The notes: generated by a model from the sequence alone, not told the origin. A stretch of 64,000 nucleotides of DNA from an uncultured Clostridium sp. (GCA_948467875.1 CAOKFZ010000005.1:1-64000); one strand, 5' to 3'. Counted from the first letter of the stretch, positions 38,641 through 47,383 are shown. Program-made: numbers and translations.

Positions 38641-39408
38641 TTGCAAGTTAGAATACAAGATTGGGATATATCGTACGAAGTAATGGGGCAAGGAAACCCA
38701 GTAATATTGCTGCATGGATGGTTGTGCGACCGAGAAACAATGCGTCCAATTGCCAATGGTTTGTGCGAAAATTTTAAAGTGTATTTGGTGGATATTGTGG
38801 GTTTTGGAAAAAGTGATTTGCCAGAACATCCACTTAATACAAACGACTTTGGCGATTTTTTAGCCGAGTTTGTGAACCAATTAGAAATTAAAAATCCAAT
38901 TTTGATTGGTCATTCCAATGGTGGCAGAATGATTATCAACTGCGTTGGTAGAGGAATGGTTGATGCGAGAAAAGTGGTTTTGATGGATAGCGCAGGCTTG
39001 GTACCGAAGCGTAAACCAAAATATTATGTGAAAGTCGGCATTTTTAAGGCAGGAAAAGCGGTGCTAAACAAATTGCCTGATGTGGGCGGAATGAAAGATT
39101 TTAAAGAGAAATTGTTCAACCACGTTGGTTCAAGTGATTATAGGTCATCTGCGCCAGTATTGCGTGAAACCATGAAAAATATTGTTAACGAAGATATGTC
39201 AGAATTGTTGCCCAATATCAAAGCTCCGACATTGCTGATTTGGGGCACAAACGACACAGATACACCAATTGCGGATGCGAAAAAAATGGAAACTTTAATT
39301 CCTAATGCAGGTTTGGTGGAATATCCAAATTCAGGGCATTTTGCATATTTGCAAAATTTGCCAAATTGCATTTCAGTGTTAAACGAATTTTTCAAAAATG
39401 ATAAATAA
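38641..39408 (+). CDS. Alpha/beta hydrolase
   Basis: A TTG start at 38641 (MQVRIQDWDISYEVMGQG) is set by AAGGAGG eight bases before; the GTG at 38617 is upstream of that site. The 255 residues have the fold's oxyanion loop VILLHGWLCD, the nucleophile elbow LIGHSNGG (Ser), the acid in LLIWGTNDTDTPI and the catalytic His in YPNSGHFAYLQ. The substrate is unknown. It is followed closely by the murF-like and ddl genes, which may point to envelope work. Confidence 0.9.
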   Translation: MQVRIQDWDISYEVMGQGNPVILLHGWLCDRETMRPIANGLCENFKVYLVDIVGFGKSDLPEHPLNTNDFGDFLAEFVNQLEIKNPILIGHSNGGRMIINCVGRGMVDARKVVLMDSAGLVPKRKPKYYVKVGIFKAGKAVLNKLPDVGGMKDFKEKLFNHVGSSDYRSSAPVLRETMKNIVNEDMSELLPNIKAPTLLIWGTNDTDTPIADAKKMETLIPNAGLVEYPNSGHFAYLQNLPNCISVLNEFFKNDK

Positions 39409-39422
39409 GAAAGGAAGAAAAA

Positions 39423-40985
39423 ATGCAAAATATATTAATTGGTTTGAATTTCATATTATTTCTGATTTTCTTTTACAAAAGAGAGCGCGAGGGCTTGCAT
39501 ATTTTACAACTAGAAAATTATTACAATGACCGTTACGCGGTTTGGATGAAACGTTACATCAAAAAAGTATTGTCACTAAAGACGATTATTTTACTGGCAA
39601 TTCCGATTGTTTTGCTGATTTTAGATTTCACATTGCCTGCAATGATTGTCAATATTTTCGTGTATAGCATTTTGATTGCGACTTCCAAAAAGTCAAAAGA
39701 GAAAAAAGCATTTGTTGTAACAAGCCGAATCAGAAGAATGTATCTTACATATTTATTGCTATTTCTGGCACTTGTTGGTACAGCAATATTGGCTAGCGAA
39801 AAAGTTGCACTCATCATAGCCAATATTTTTTCAATGGTGGCCTATACGTTTGTGTACTTGGTAAATCTAATCAACAGACCTGTGGAAAAAAGCATTCGCA
39901 AAAGCTATTGCATTCAAGCGAGTAAAAAACTAAAAGAAATACAAAATTTGAAAGTCATTGGGATTACGGGAAGCTATGGAAAAACGAGCACAAAATATGC
40001 AGTCAATACCATTTTGTCACAAAAATTTAACACGTTAATGACACCAGAGAGCTACAACACGACAATGGGCGTTGTGCGCACGATTAACGAAAAACTGACT
40101 TCCACTCATCAACTTTTTATTTGCGAAATGGGAGCCAAATATGTTGGCGATATCAAAGAAATTTGTGATATTGTAAAACCGCAATGTGGTATTGTAACAG
40201 CGATTGGACCACAACATTTGGATACATTTAAGTCATTGGATAATGTTAAAAAAACGAAATTGGAATTAGTGGATGCGCTTCCACAAAATGGTTTGGCATT
40301 TGTGAATTGGGAAGACGAAAATATTAGAAATTCCAAACTTCCGCAAAATGCAGTCAAATTTGGTTTGAGTAAAAGTGCAGATTATTATGCAGAAAATATC
40401 CGCATTACAGAGCGTGGTTCTAGTTTTGACGTCGTTTTGCCAAACCAAGAAAAAATTCAAATTAAGACGAAACTGTTGGGAAAATTGAATATTTTAAATA
40501 TTGTTGGGGCAGTTGCAATTGCAGATAAATTGGGAATGACGGCAGAGGAAATCAAAATGGGAGCGAAATATTTGAAACCTGTTTCGCACAGGTTGGAGCT
40601 AAAACAAAATCCAAATGGAAGTATTATTATCGATGATGCCTATAATTCTAATATCAAAGGTGCTAAAATGGCGCTCGAAGTATTGAAATCATTTGAGGCA
40701 AAACAGCGTGTTTTGATAACACCGGGAATTGTAGAATTAGGCGACAAAGCAGAAGAAATCAACCGAGAGCTCGGAAAGAAAGCGGCAGAAAGCGCCGATT
40801 ATGTGATTTTGGTAGGAGAAAAGCAAACTTTGCCAATTTTAAAAGGTTTGCAAGACAAACATTATCCGACGCAAAATATGTTTGTTGCGAAAAATTTGGA
40901 AGAGGCTTTGCAAGAAATGAGGCGAATTACGAGCAATCATACGGTTGTTTTATTGGAAAATGATTTGCCTGACAATTATTTATAA
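39423..40985 (+). CDS. murF: MurF-like Mur ligase with membrane segments
   Basis: The 520 residues open with hydrophobic helices (NILIGLNFILFLIFF, TIILLAIPIVLLILDFTLP, YLLLFLALVGTAILA and VALIIANIFSMVAYTFVYLV). The Mur ligase core follows: IGITGSYGKTSTKYAV (P-loop), SYNTTMGVVRTI, ICEMGAKYVGDIKEI, GPQHLDTF, SHRLELKQN, IIIDDAYNSNIKGA and LITPGIVELGDKAEEIN. MurF adds D-Ala-D-Ala to the muropeptide, and ddl is next. The membrane-bound N-terminus is unlike classical MurF and is known in some clostridial variants. It may act on another substrate. Confidence 0.88.
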   Translation: MQNILIGLNFILFLIFFYKREREGLHILQLENYYNDRYAVWMKRYIKKVLSLKTIILLAIPIVLLILDFTLPAMIVNIFVYSILIATSKKSKEKKAFVVTSRIRRMYLTYLLLFLALVGTAILASEKVALIIANIFSMVAYTFVYLVNLINRPVEKSIRKSYCIQASKKLKEIQNLKVIGITGSYGKTSTKYAVNTILSQKFNTLMTPESYNTTMGVVRTINEKLTSTHQLFICEMGAKYVGDIKEICDIVKPQCGIVTAIGPQHLDTFKSLDNVKKTKLELVDALPQNGLAFVNWEDENIRNSKLPQNAVKFGLSKSADYYAENIRITERGSSFDVVLPNQEKIQIKTKLLGKLNILNIVGAVAIADKLGMTAEEIKMGAKYLKPVSHRLELKQNPNGSIIIDDAYNSNIKGAKMALEVLKSFEAKQRVLITPGIVELGDKAEEINRELGKKAAESADYVILVGEKQTLPILKGLQDKHYPTQNMFVAKNLEEALQEMRRITSNHTVVLLENDLPDNYL

Positions 40986-41001
40986 AAAGGAGAACGATAA
41001 A

Positions 41002-42249
41002 ATGAAAATTAAGTTAGGGATTTTTTTTGGTGGAAAGTCTGTGGAACATGAAATTGCAGTGATTACGATGTCGCAAGCGATTTCGGCTTTGGATCCAGAA
41101 AAATATGAACTGGTTCCCATTTACATTTCAAAAGAAGGTGTGATGTACACTGGGGACGATTTGCTAGATTTGTATCAATATAAAGACATGGAAGTTTTGC
41201 TAAAGAGAAGTTATAAAGTTTGTGTGGTCAATGATGGAAATAGCGTAAAAGTGATGCGTTGCCCAGCGCCACTCATTGGCAAAAAAGTGCTCAATACGAT
41301 TGATGTTGCCATTCCGATTATGCATGGAACCAATGGCGAAGATGGCACGATTGCAGGCTTTTTGAACATGCTTGGCATTCCATATGTGGGACCAGATATT
41401 TTGGCTTCTAGCATTGGAATGGATAAAATTTTGATGAAAAAAGTCTTAAAGGAATCAGGGCTTCCAGTGGTTGATTATGTATCTTTTTACAGCATGGAAT
41501 ACATAAAAGACGAGGAAAAATATTTGAATCAAATAACGGAGAAATTGGAATTTCCTGTGATTGTAAAACCGGGAAATCTCGGTTCTAGTGTGGGGATTCG
41601 AAAGGCGAAAAATAAGCAAGAATTAGAAGAAGCGGTCGAGTTTGCGATGGAATTTTCGGATCGAATGATTGTGGAAAAAGCAGTTGAAAATTTGAAGGAA
41701 ATTAATTGTTCGGTGCTTGGAAATATTACACACACAGAGGCTTCTGTGTGCGAAGAACCATTTTTTTCTGACGAAATTTTGAGTTATGCAGATAAATATA
41801 TGGGCGGAAATGCTGCCAAAGGTAAAGCTGGCATGAAAGGAATTGCAGGGGCGAAAGCTGGAAATGGCAAGTTGGGAGGTGGCAAGGGAATGGCGGTATC
41901 TAGCAAAAAGTTGCCAGCCGATATTCCAGACGAAAAAAGAGATGAAATTCAAAGTTTGGCGAAAGAGACGTTTAAGGTTTTAGGCTGTAGCGGTGTCGCG
42001 CGAATTGATTTTTTAATGGATACACAAACGCAAAAAGTATATGTGAATGAAATTAATACAATTCCAGGTGCGTTGTCTTATTATTTGTGGGAGGCGAGCG
42101 GAAAAACGTTTGAACAGGAAATGGATCAAGTGATTGAAATTGCACTCAAGAGACATCGTGAGCGAGAAAAGTTGACATTTTCGTATGACCAAAATATTTT
42201 GGCAATGCAAGGAAGTCCCAAAATGGGAATGAAAGGAAAAATCAAGTGA
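41002..42249 (+). CDS. ddl: D-alanine--D-alanine ligase
   Basis: The 415-residue ATP-grasp enzyme starts at ATG 41002, behind AAAGGAG. Motifs: IFFGGKSVEHEIAVITMSQ, AIPIMHGTNGEDGTIAGFLNMLGIPYVGPDILASSIGMDK, FPVIVKPGNLGSSVGI, LKEINCSVLG and INEINTIPGALSYYLWEASG-type metal site (YVNEINTIPG). A Gly/Lys-rich insert (KGKAGMKGIAGAKAG) lengthens the lid, as seen in clostridial Ddl. It makes the dipeptide used by the upstream MurF-like ligase. Confidence 0.96.
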   Translation: MKIKLGIFFGGKSVEHEIAVITMSQAISALDPEKYELVPIYISKEGVMYTGDDLLDLYQYKDMEVLLKRSYKVCVVNDGNSVKVMRCPAPLIGKKVLNTIDVAIPIMHGTNGEDGTIAGFLNMLGIPYVGPDILASSIGMDKILMKKVLKESGLPVVDYVSFYSMEYIKDEEKYLNQITEKLEFPVIVKPGNLGSSVGIRKAKNKQELEEAVEFAMEFSDRMIVEKAVENLKEINCSVLGNITHTEASVCEEPFFSDEILSYADKYMGGNAAKGKAGMKGIAGAKAGNGKLGGGKGMAVSSKKLPADIPDEKRDEIQSLAKETFKVLGCSGVARIDFLMDTQTQKVYVNEINTIPGALSYYLWEASGKTFEQEMDQVIEIALKRHREREKLTFSYDQNILAMQGSPKMGMKGKIK

Positions 42250-42257
42250 AACTTAAA

Positions 42258-42353
42258 GAGCTGTAAAAAAACTCAATATATTGCGTGAGAAATTTTGGGC
42301 AACGCCCCAAATTTCGCTTGCTTTTCTTTGAAAGATAATTTTTTTTACAGCTC
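42258..42353. repeat. Hairpin intergenic element, copy 2
   Basis: GAGCTGTAAAAAAA pairs with TTTTTTTTACAGCTC, with an inner GAAATTTTGGGC/GCCCCAAATTTC hairpin. The left part shares AAAAAACTCAATATATTGCG with 21742-21763. It probably also terminates ddl. Confidence 0.7.
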
Positions 42354-42418
42354 CTTTAAAAAATAAAATTTATAAAATGTGGAAATACTCTTGGTTTCAG
42401 GAGTATTTTTGTTTGCGA

Positions 42419-42448
42419 TATAATATGACATTTTGATGTCATATTATA
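42419..42448. repeat. ATATGACAT palindrome, copy 2
   Basis: TATAATATGACAT, TTTG, ATGTCATATTATA: a perfect 13-base inverted repeat of the family at 3069, 51616 and 51690. Confidence 0.8.
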
Positions 42449-42463
42449 AAATAGTAAAATTTT

Positions 42464-42500
42464 TGTAACAAATTAGGAAAAGTAATCTCTCATAAGATAG
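42464..42500 (+). promoter_or_regulatory. Possible ECF-sigma autoregulatory promoter
   Basis: TGTAACAAATTAGGAAAAG stands before the sigma gene at 42515 and resembles the block before the 11764 sigma gene. Confidence 0.45.
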
Positions 42501-42514
42501 AAGGAGGAAATGTA

Positions 42515-42997
42515 ATGCAGAGCATGGAGGAGATTTATGGGCAATATTCGAATATGATTTATAAATATTTGCTTTGCCTAAGTGGCGATGCGCATCTGGC
42601 TGAGGATTTGACGCAGGAAACTTTTGTTATTGCGGTTAGCAAAATTCATCAATTTCGTGCAGAATGTAAAGTGTCAACATGGCTCTGCCAAATAGCGAAA
42701 CATTTGTGGTATAAGGAATTAAAAAAGGCGAAAAAATTGCAAACAGAGGAATTGACGGAGAATTTGGCAATTGGAAATAGGGTGGAAGATTTGTTTTTGC
42801 AAAAAGAAGAAAAATTACAATTTTTTAGAAGTGTGCAAAAATTGGACAAATTGTCGAGAGAGGTTGTTTATTTAAGAATGATGGGAAATTTGAGTTTTAT
42901 AGAAATTGCCGAAGTTTTGGGGAAAACGCCGAATTGGGCACGTGTTACTTTTTTTCGTGCGAAACAAAAAATAAAGGAGGAACAAGAAAATGGATAA
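42515..42997 (+). CDS. ECF-type sigma factor (SigW/V-like)
   Basis: The 160 residues include region 2 (YGQYSNMIYKYLLCLSGDAHLAEDLTQETFVIAVSKIHQFRAECKVSTWLCQIAKHLWYKELKK) and region 4 (LDKLSREVVYLRMMGNLSFIEIAEVLGKTPNWARVTFFRAKQKI). AGGAGG precedes the start. It overlaps the zinc-finger anti-sigma gene by eight bases, indicating translational coupling. An envelope-stress regulon is likely. Confidence 0.94.
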   Translation: MQSMEEIYGQYSNMIYKYLLCLSGDAHLAEDLTQETFVIAVSKIHQFRAECKVSTWLCQIAKHLWYKELKKAKKLQTEELTENLAIGNRVEDLFLQKEEKLQFFRSVQKLDKLSREVVYLRMMGNLSFIEIAEVLGKTPNWARVTFFRAKQKIKEEQENG

Positions 42998-43955
42998 AAA
43001 AACAGAATGTGAGATTGTGCAAGATTTGTTGATTAGTTATGTGGATGATGTTTTGAATCATGCGTCGAAAAAATTGGTGGAGAAACATTTGATAGAATGT
43101 GAAAAATGCAGAGAAAAGTTGCAGGAAATTCGAAAGGATGGACAGAAAAATGAGGAAAATCAAAAGACACAAATTGATTATTTAAAAAAGCTAAGAAGGC
43201 GCAGCAGAATAAAGGCATTTTTGATGGTAATTTTTGTGTTTGTGATGATTTTTGTTAGTTGGTATTTGTATAAATTTTGGGTTATTAATCGAGTTTGTGG
43301 GAAAATAGAAAAGCAGTTTGAGGGCGAAAATTTTTATATAGAAGAGAATATTAGTTGTGATGAAAATAGTGTTATATTTAATAAAATTTGGTATAAAGAC
43401 GGAAAGTATAAAGTGGTTTCATATATGGAAGAAGTGGGAAAAGTGGTTCAGAAGTTTGAGACAAGGTATGGAAATCTTGCCGAAAATGCGCAAGAGGAAT
43501 ATTTTGTGAATGAGGACGAGAAGAAGGTGCGTAAAGAAAAAATGCTGACTGCAAGAAAGAAACGAGATTTTATTGTTTCACAAAGTCCGTTTGTTTTGGC
43601 TTCAGGAGTGGATAGCAAGTATGAATTTGTGATGTTGAAATTAGGGGAACCATTTTATGTAAAAATTTCGACAAATCATAAGCAAATTGGGAGAAAGTAT
43701 TATGTGTTTGATTTTGGAGAAAGTAAAAAATGGGTAGATATGGAATCTGGTTTGCCGATAATGAGTTTTGGTGATGTGGTTGGAACGAATTTTTATCCGA
43801 ATACGAATATTCCAAAACAAGAATTTAGCAGTGTTTCAGAATATCATTATGATTTCGGAAATGTGGCAGACGAAGATGTACAAATGCCAGATTTGGAAGA
43901 TTATGAAGTGGAAGAATTTGATTGGGAAAAAGAGATGGAGCAAGGTTTGGAATAA
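42990..43955 (+). CDS. Zinc-finger anti-sigma factor
   Basis: The 321-residue membrane protein has an N-terminal ZAS domain (CEIVQDLLISYVDDVLNHASKKLVEKHLIECEKCREKL, with the H-x3-C-x2-C zinc motif) that holds the sigma factor. One membrane helix follows (AFLMVIFVFVMIFVSWYLYKFW), then a large external domain and an acidic tail (DLEDYEVEEFDWEKEMEQ). The external part is of unknown family and presumably senses the signal. Confidence 0.92.
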   Translation: MDKKTECEIVQDLLISYVDDVLNHASKKLVEKHLIECEKCREKLQEIRKDGQKNEENQKTQIDYLKKLRRRSRIKAFLMVIFVFVMIFVSWYLYKFWVINRVCGKIEKQFEGENFYIEENISCDENSVIFNKIWYKDGKYKVVSYMEEVGKVVQKFETRYGNLAENAQEEYFVNEDEKKVRKEKMLTARKKRDFIVSQSPFVLASGVDSKYEFVMLKLGEPFYVKISTNHKQIGRKYYVFDFGESKKWVDMESGLPIMSFGDVVGTNFYPNTNIPKQEFSSVSEYHYDFGNVADEDVQMPDLEDYEVEEFDWEKEMEQGLE

Positions 43956-43970
43956 ATTTTTAGAAATAGG

Positions 43971-44072
43971 TTGACAAAAGAAAAAGAAAGAAGTATAATT
44001 ACGATAGGATAAAAATGAAACATACTGTATCCAATAAAAAAATGCAGGTACCGGTAGTACCTGCGCTTTTTA
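43971..44072 (+). ncRNA. Candidate short RNA, antisense to a small gene's 3' end
   Basis: A perfect promoter, TTGACA-17-TATAAT (43971-43999), is followed within about 45 bases by the hairpin GCAGGTAC/GTACCTGC and CTTTTT. The predicted transcript is about 70 nt and converges on the minus-strand gene ending at 44070. The hairpin works as a terminator on both strands. Confidence 0.55.
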
Positions 44073-44213
44073 CTTTTTTAGCCAAGATTTAATCAATTCA
44101 AGAAATTGCTTCAATAAACTGTCATTGGATTTCTTCTCAAATGTAATTGTCAATTTTTTATGCTTCTCAGACTTCAAAGTTTTTTCTTCTGTATGTATTT
44201 TCATATGAAACAT
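44070..44213 (-). CDS. Small basic protein, 47 residues
   Basis: ATG 44213 (MFHMKIHTEEKTLKSEKHKK) follows GGAGG; a longer start at 44258 overlaps that site. The product is charged and ends in an amphipathic helix (LLKQFLELIKSWLKK). No family is recognised. A strong short RNA faces its 3' end, the layout of some type I toxin-antitoxin loci. Confidence 0.5.
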   Translation of the reverse strand: MFHMKIHTEEKTLKSEKHKKLTITFEKKSNDSLLKQFLELIKSWLKK

Positions 44214-44541
44214 ACTGCTGCCTCCTTCCTCATTTGTATTTTCAATACCCAAGCCCAACCACCTGAAAAATAATCTAGCTGTAAGTGAGGAAGAAATATT
44301 TAATTTAGCTAATATTTTGATAAAAATGTTAGCTTTTTATTAATTTTACAATTTTGGAAATATTACTTTTGAACAAAAGCAACTAAAAATAAAATTAATT
44401 AGAAATAGTATAACATAGAATTTAACAAACTACAAAAGCAAAACAACAAATCTTAATCTTTTCTTAAACTTAGAAGAATTCTCTTAACAAAACCAGAATT
44501 TTGTGATATAACAAAAAATAGTGAAAAACAAAAGTGGCATC

Positions 44542-44555
44542 TTACAAAATTGTAA
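44542..44555 (+). promoter_or_regulatory. BceR-type operator 1
   Basis: TTACAAAATTGTAA matches the TNACA-N4-TGTAA consensus of bacitracin-type response regulators. It lies upstream of the 44631 operon; a second copy is at 47410. Confidence 0.75.
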
Positions 44556-44630
44556 GATTGATGTAAGCTAATTCAATAGAAAAAAATGGGAATAATAGAT
44601 ATAATGAATAAAAAATATGGGGTGCAAGAT

Positions 44631-45275
44631 ATGAAAAAAAGAAGATTTTTAGAAGAATTTATCATCCTGTTTTGGTTGTTTGTTTTGGGAAGTGTAATTG
44701 GTTATCTTTATGAAATGATTGTGGTTTTGTTCCAAAAAGGATTTTTTGAGTCAAGGCAAGGCTTGGTATATGGACCTTTTACGCCAGTTTATGGAATTGG
44801 AATGATGGTGTATTATGTAGTGTTGAATATAATGGATACAAAAAGTAAACCGAAAGTGTTTTTAATAACAATGTTGCTTGGCGGTGTGACAGAGTATTTA
44901 TGTTCTTGGGTGCAGGAATGCGTTTTTGGCACAATTTCGTGGGATTATTCTTATTTGCATTTTAATCTAAATGGTAGGACAAGTTTGCTTCATTGCACGT
45001 ATTGGGGAATTGCAGGAATTTTATATGCAACATTTATGGATCCAATTTTGCAAAATATCAAAAAAATGGTATATCAAAAGAGACTAAAATTGGTTACGAT
45101 GTTTGTTGTGATTTTTATGGTTTTGGATATTCATATTTCGTGCATGGCGGCGTATAGGCAGTTTGAAAGAAAGAGAAAAATCGAGCCAGCAAATGAAATG
45201 GACGAGTTTCTGGACGAGCATTATCCAGATGAATATATGGATAGAATTTTTGCGAATAAAAAAGAAAAATTCTAA
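44631..45275 (+). CDS. Putative ABC transporter permease (CmpB-like, PF06541 type)
   Basis: The start chosen is ATG 44631 (MKKRRFLEEFI), behind GGGG; 44586 and 44604 are weaker. About five membrane helices carry the family marks LGSVIGYLYEMIVVLF, FFESRQGLVYGPFTPVYGIGMM, GGVTEYLCSWVQECVFGTISWDYS, NGRTSLLHCTYWGIAGI. The protein family often sits with two-component systems. Here it heads the response regulator and kinase genes and is preceded by a BceR-type operator, so it is likely a target and co-member of that module. Confidence 0.88.
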   Translation: MKKRRFLEEFIILFWLFVLGSVIGYLYEMIVVLFQKGFFESRQGLVYGPFTPVYGIGMMVYYVVLNIMDTKSKPKVFLITMLLGGVTEYLCSWVQECVFGTISWDYSYLHFNLNGRTSLLHCTYWGIAGILYATFMDPILQNIKKMVYQKRLKLVTMFVVIFMVLDIHISCMAAYRQFERKRKIEPANEMDEFLDEHYPDEYMDRIFANKKEKF

Positions 45276-45288
45276 ATGGGGAGGTCAA

Positions 45289-45954
45289 ATGTTTAAAATT
45301 GTTGTCGTGGAGGATGACCAGCAAATTCGTGAGGAATTGAGAATTTTATTGCAAAATAGTGGTTACGAAGTTGAGGCAATTTGTGATTTTGGAAATGTGA
45401 CACAAATGATTTTGGAGCAAAAGCCGTATTTGGTTTTGCTTGATGTGAATTTGCCAGGGCAAACAGGATATGAAATTTGTAGTAAAATACGAGCAAAATC
45501 GAATGTACCGATTATTTTTGTAACCAGTCAAAATAGTGCAATGGATGAGCTAAATGGCATGATGTTAGGGGGAGATGATTATATTGAGAAACCGTACAAT
45601 GTGCCGATTTTGTTGGCACGCATTCAAAATTTGCTAAAACGTGCTTATCCCAAAGAGGAGAAAAGTAAAATCGAGTACAAAGAAGTGATGCTAGATATTT
45701 TAAAATCGGTTGTTTCACATGGAGAAAAAACGGTGGAATTGACCAAAACGGAATTTAAAACGCTGTATTATTTGTTGTGCAATCCTGAGAAAATTGTGTC
45801 AAGAGAGGAAATCATTGATTATTTGTGGGATAACAACGTGTATGCTGACGACAATAGTTTGAGCGTGATTATGACAAGATTGCGAGAGAAACTAAAAGAA
45901 ATTGGGATAGAAAATTTTATTGAAACGAAAAGAGGACAAGGATATCAAATATGA
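45289..45954 (+). CDS. BceR-like response regulator
   Basis: From ATG 45289 (MFKIVVVEDDQQIREELR), behind GGGGAGG, the product is 221 residues. A receiver domain (EDD, LVLLDVNLPG with the phospho-Asp, TSQNS, KPYN) is joined to an OmpR-type winged helix (VELTKTEFKTLYYLLCNPEKIVSREEIIDYLWDNNVYADDNSLSVIMTRLREKL). It overlaps the kinase gene by four bases (ATGA). It should bind the TTACA-N4-TGTAA sites at 44542 and 47410. Confidence 0.94.
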   Translation: MFKIVVVEDDQQIREELRILLQNSGYEVEAICDFGNVTQMILEQKPYLVLLDVNLPGQTGYEICSKIRAKSNVPIIFVTSQNSAMDELNGMMLGGDDYIEKPYNVPILLARIQNLLKRAYPKEEKSKIEYKEVMLDILKSVVSHGEKTVELTKTEFKTLYYLLCNPEKIVSREEIIDYLWDNNVYADDNSLSVIMTRLREKLKEIGIENFIETKRGQGYQI

Positions 45955-46961
45955 GGTTTAGCAGATATGTGAGAGACAAAATAAATTATGTGTTAGGATT
46001 TATTGTATATTGTGCACTTGTGGCAGCTTATTTGAAGGCGATGGCAGCTGCGCAAAATGTAATGTGGATTGTGATTTTTATTTCAAATTTGTTTTTCTGG
46101 GTTGGATTTGTTGCGAACTTTTGGAAGAAAAGTGCATATTTCAAAAATATTAATAAAATTATGGATAATTTGGAGGAAAAATATCTCATTTCAGAAATTT
46201 TGGAAAAGCCCAGAAGAGAGGAAAATTTGGCGCATTTTCAGATTTTGAAGAGGGCGAGTAAGTCGATGCTAGAGAATGTGAACCAAGTCAAAACAGTGCA
46301 AAAAGAGTACAAGGAATATATTGAAAGTTGGGTGCATGAGGTAAAAATTCCGATTACTTCAAGCAAATTGCTTTGCGAAAATCATAAATCAGAAGTGACG
46401 CAAAAGCTGGAAGAAGAACTAGAGCAAATTAATAATTATGTGGAACAGGCGCTTTTTTATGCAAGGCTTGACCAAGTTTCTAACGATTTTATGATACGAA
46501 AAGTGGATTTGGGAGAAGTCGTAAAAAATGTGCTGGCAAGAAATAAAAGGGTGATGATACAAAATCAAATGAAGGTAGATGTGGAAAATGACAAAGTGTT
46601 TGCATACACAGATGAAAAATGGCTGGAATTTATTTTGAACCAGATTATGATAAATAGTGTTCAGTATAAAAGTGAAGAAAATCCAGAAATACGAATTGGT
46701 ATGAGGGAGAATAAAGAAAATGTGGAGTTGTGGTTAAATGATAATGGAATTGGGATTAAGGCGAGCGAGCTTGACCGCATTTTTGAGAAGGGCTTTACAG
46801 GAACAAATGGCAGAAGGCAGAAAAAATCGACAGGAATTGGGCTTTATTTGTGCAAAAGATTGTGTGAAGAGTTGGGTATGGAAATGGAGGCGGAAGGCAA
46901 GGAAAATGAATACACAAAAATAATGATTTTTATACCGAGAAATAAAAAGTTGGGGGAGTAA
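45951..46961 (+). CDS. BceS-like intramembrane-sensing histidine kinase
   Basis: The 336 residues have two short N-terminal helices (FIVYCALVAAYLKAM and MWIVIFISNLFFWVGFV) with almost no external loop, the mark of intramembrane sensors that take their signal from a BceB permease. H-box EYIESWVHEVKIPITSSKLL, N-box LNQIMINSVQYKS, and the G boxes LNDNGIGIKASELDRIFEKGFTG and TGIGLYLCKRLCEEL follow. The transporter genes come about 500 bases downstream. Confidence 0.93.
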   Translation: MRFSRYVRDKINYVLGFIVYCALVAAYLKAMAAAQNVMWIVIFISNLFFWVGFVANFWKKSAYFKNINKIMDNLEEKYLISEILEKPRREENLAHFQILKRASKSMLENVNQVKTVQKEYKEYIESWVHEVKIPITSSKLLCENHKSEVTQKLEEELEQINNYVEQALFYARLDQVSNDFMIRKVDLGEVVKNVLARNKRVMIQNQMKVDVENDKVFAYTDEKWLEFILNQIMINSVQYKSEENPEIRIGMRENKENVELWLNDNGIGIKASELDRIFEKGFTGTNGRRQKKSTGIGLYLCKRLCEELGMEMEAEGKENEYTKIMIFIPRNKKLGE

Positions 46962-46969
46962 AACGGCAA

Positions 46970-47003
46970 CCGCCTGCCCCGATATTGCTTGGGGCAGGCG
47001 GTA
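46970..47003. terminator. Strong GC-rich terminator hairpin
   Basis: CCGCCTGCCCC/GGGGCAGGCGG, an 11-pair stem with a ten-base loop, lies between the kinase and the convergent 47015 gene. It is unusually GC-rich for the region. Confidence 0.75.
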
Positions 47004-47014
47004 GGAGATTACTT

Positions 47015-47314
47015 TTAAGAAAATGAGACTAGAATTAATGTGTTGCCTATAACTTCTGCTTCGATTCCTGCTTCTATAAAAATATCTTTTATTTTTAATA
47101 AGTCAGCGTTGTCAAAAATGGTAGCTTTTTTTTGTCCGATAACAATATTAGAGCATACTACATTTAGAGTTAAGCCTGTGGCTGATGCTACAAGGATTTT
47201 TTCCAAGTCCCATTTCTTTTTTGCCCGTTTTACTTCTTTTTGATATTGAGCAACATATTTGTGAAGAACTACAAGAGCCTTTTTTTCATTTGGTGAAAGA
47301 ATATAATTAGTCAT
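47015..47314 (-). CDS. Hypothetical 99-residue protein
   Basis: ATG 47314 follows AAAGGAG. The N-terminal half is helical and basic (NEKKALVVLHKYVAQYQKEVKRAKKKW). The C-terminal half is mixed (ILVASATGLTLNVVCSNIVIGQKK, ADLLKIKDIFIEAGIEAEVIG), perhaps a small alpha/beta domain. No family is recognised. It lies inside the Bce module on the opposite strand, and its VKRAK arginine is encoded by CGG, which native genes avoid. Both points suggest insertion. Confidence 0.65.
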   Translation of the reverse strand: MTNYILSPNEKKALVVLHKYVAQYQKEVKRAKKKWDLEKILVASATGLTLNVVCSNIVIGQKKATIFDNADLLKIKDIFIEAGIEAEVIGNTLILVSFS

Positions 47315-47354
47315 TATTTTTATCTCCTTTTCTATTATGTTTTTAGCTACTTAT

Positions 47355-47383
47355 ATTATAACATAATTTACATAAAATGTCAA
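47355..47383 (-). promoter_or_regulatory. Consensus promoter of the 47314 gene
   Basis: TTGACA, 17 bases, TATAAT on the minus strand. It differs from the 869-897 promoter at only two or so positions, including the spacer. Confidence 0.85.

Noticed and set aside
44015-44092. A 25-codon frame (MKHTVSNKKMQVPVVP...) in the 43971 short RNA
   Set aside because: It runs through the terminator hairpin, so most of it would not be transcribed; the ribosome site is weak.
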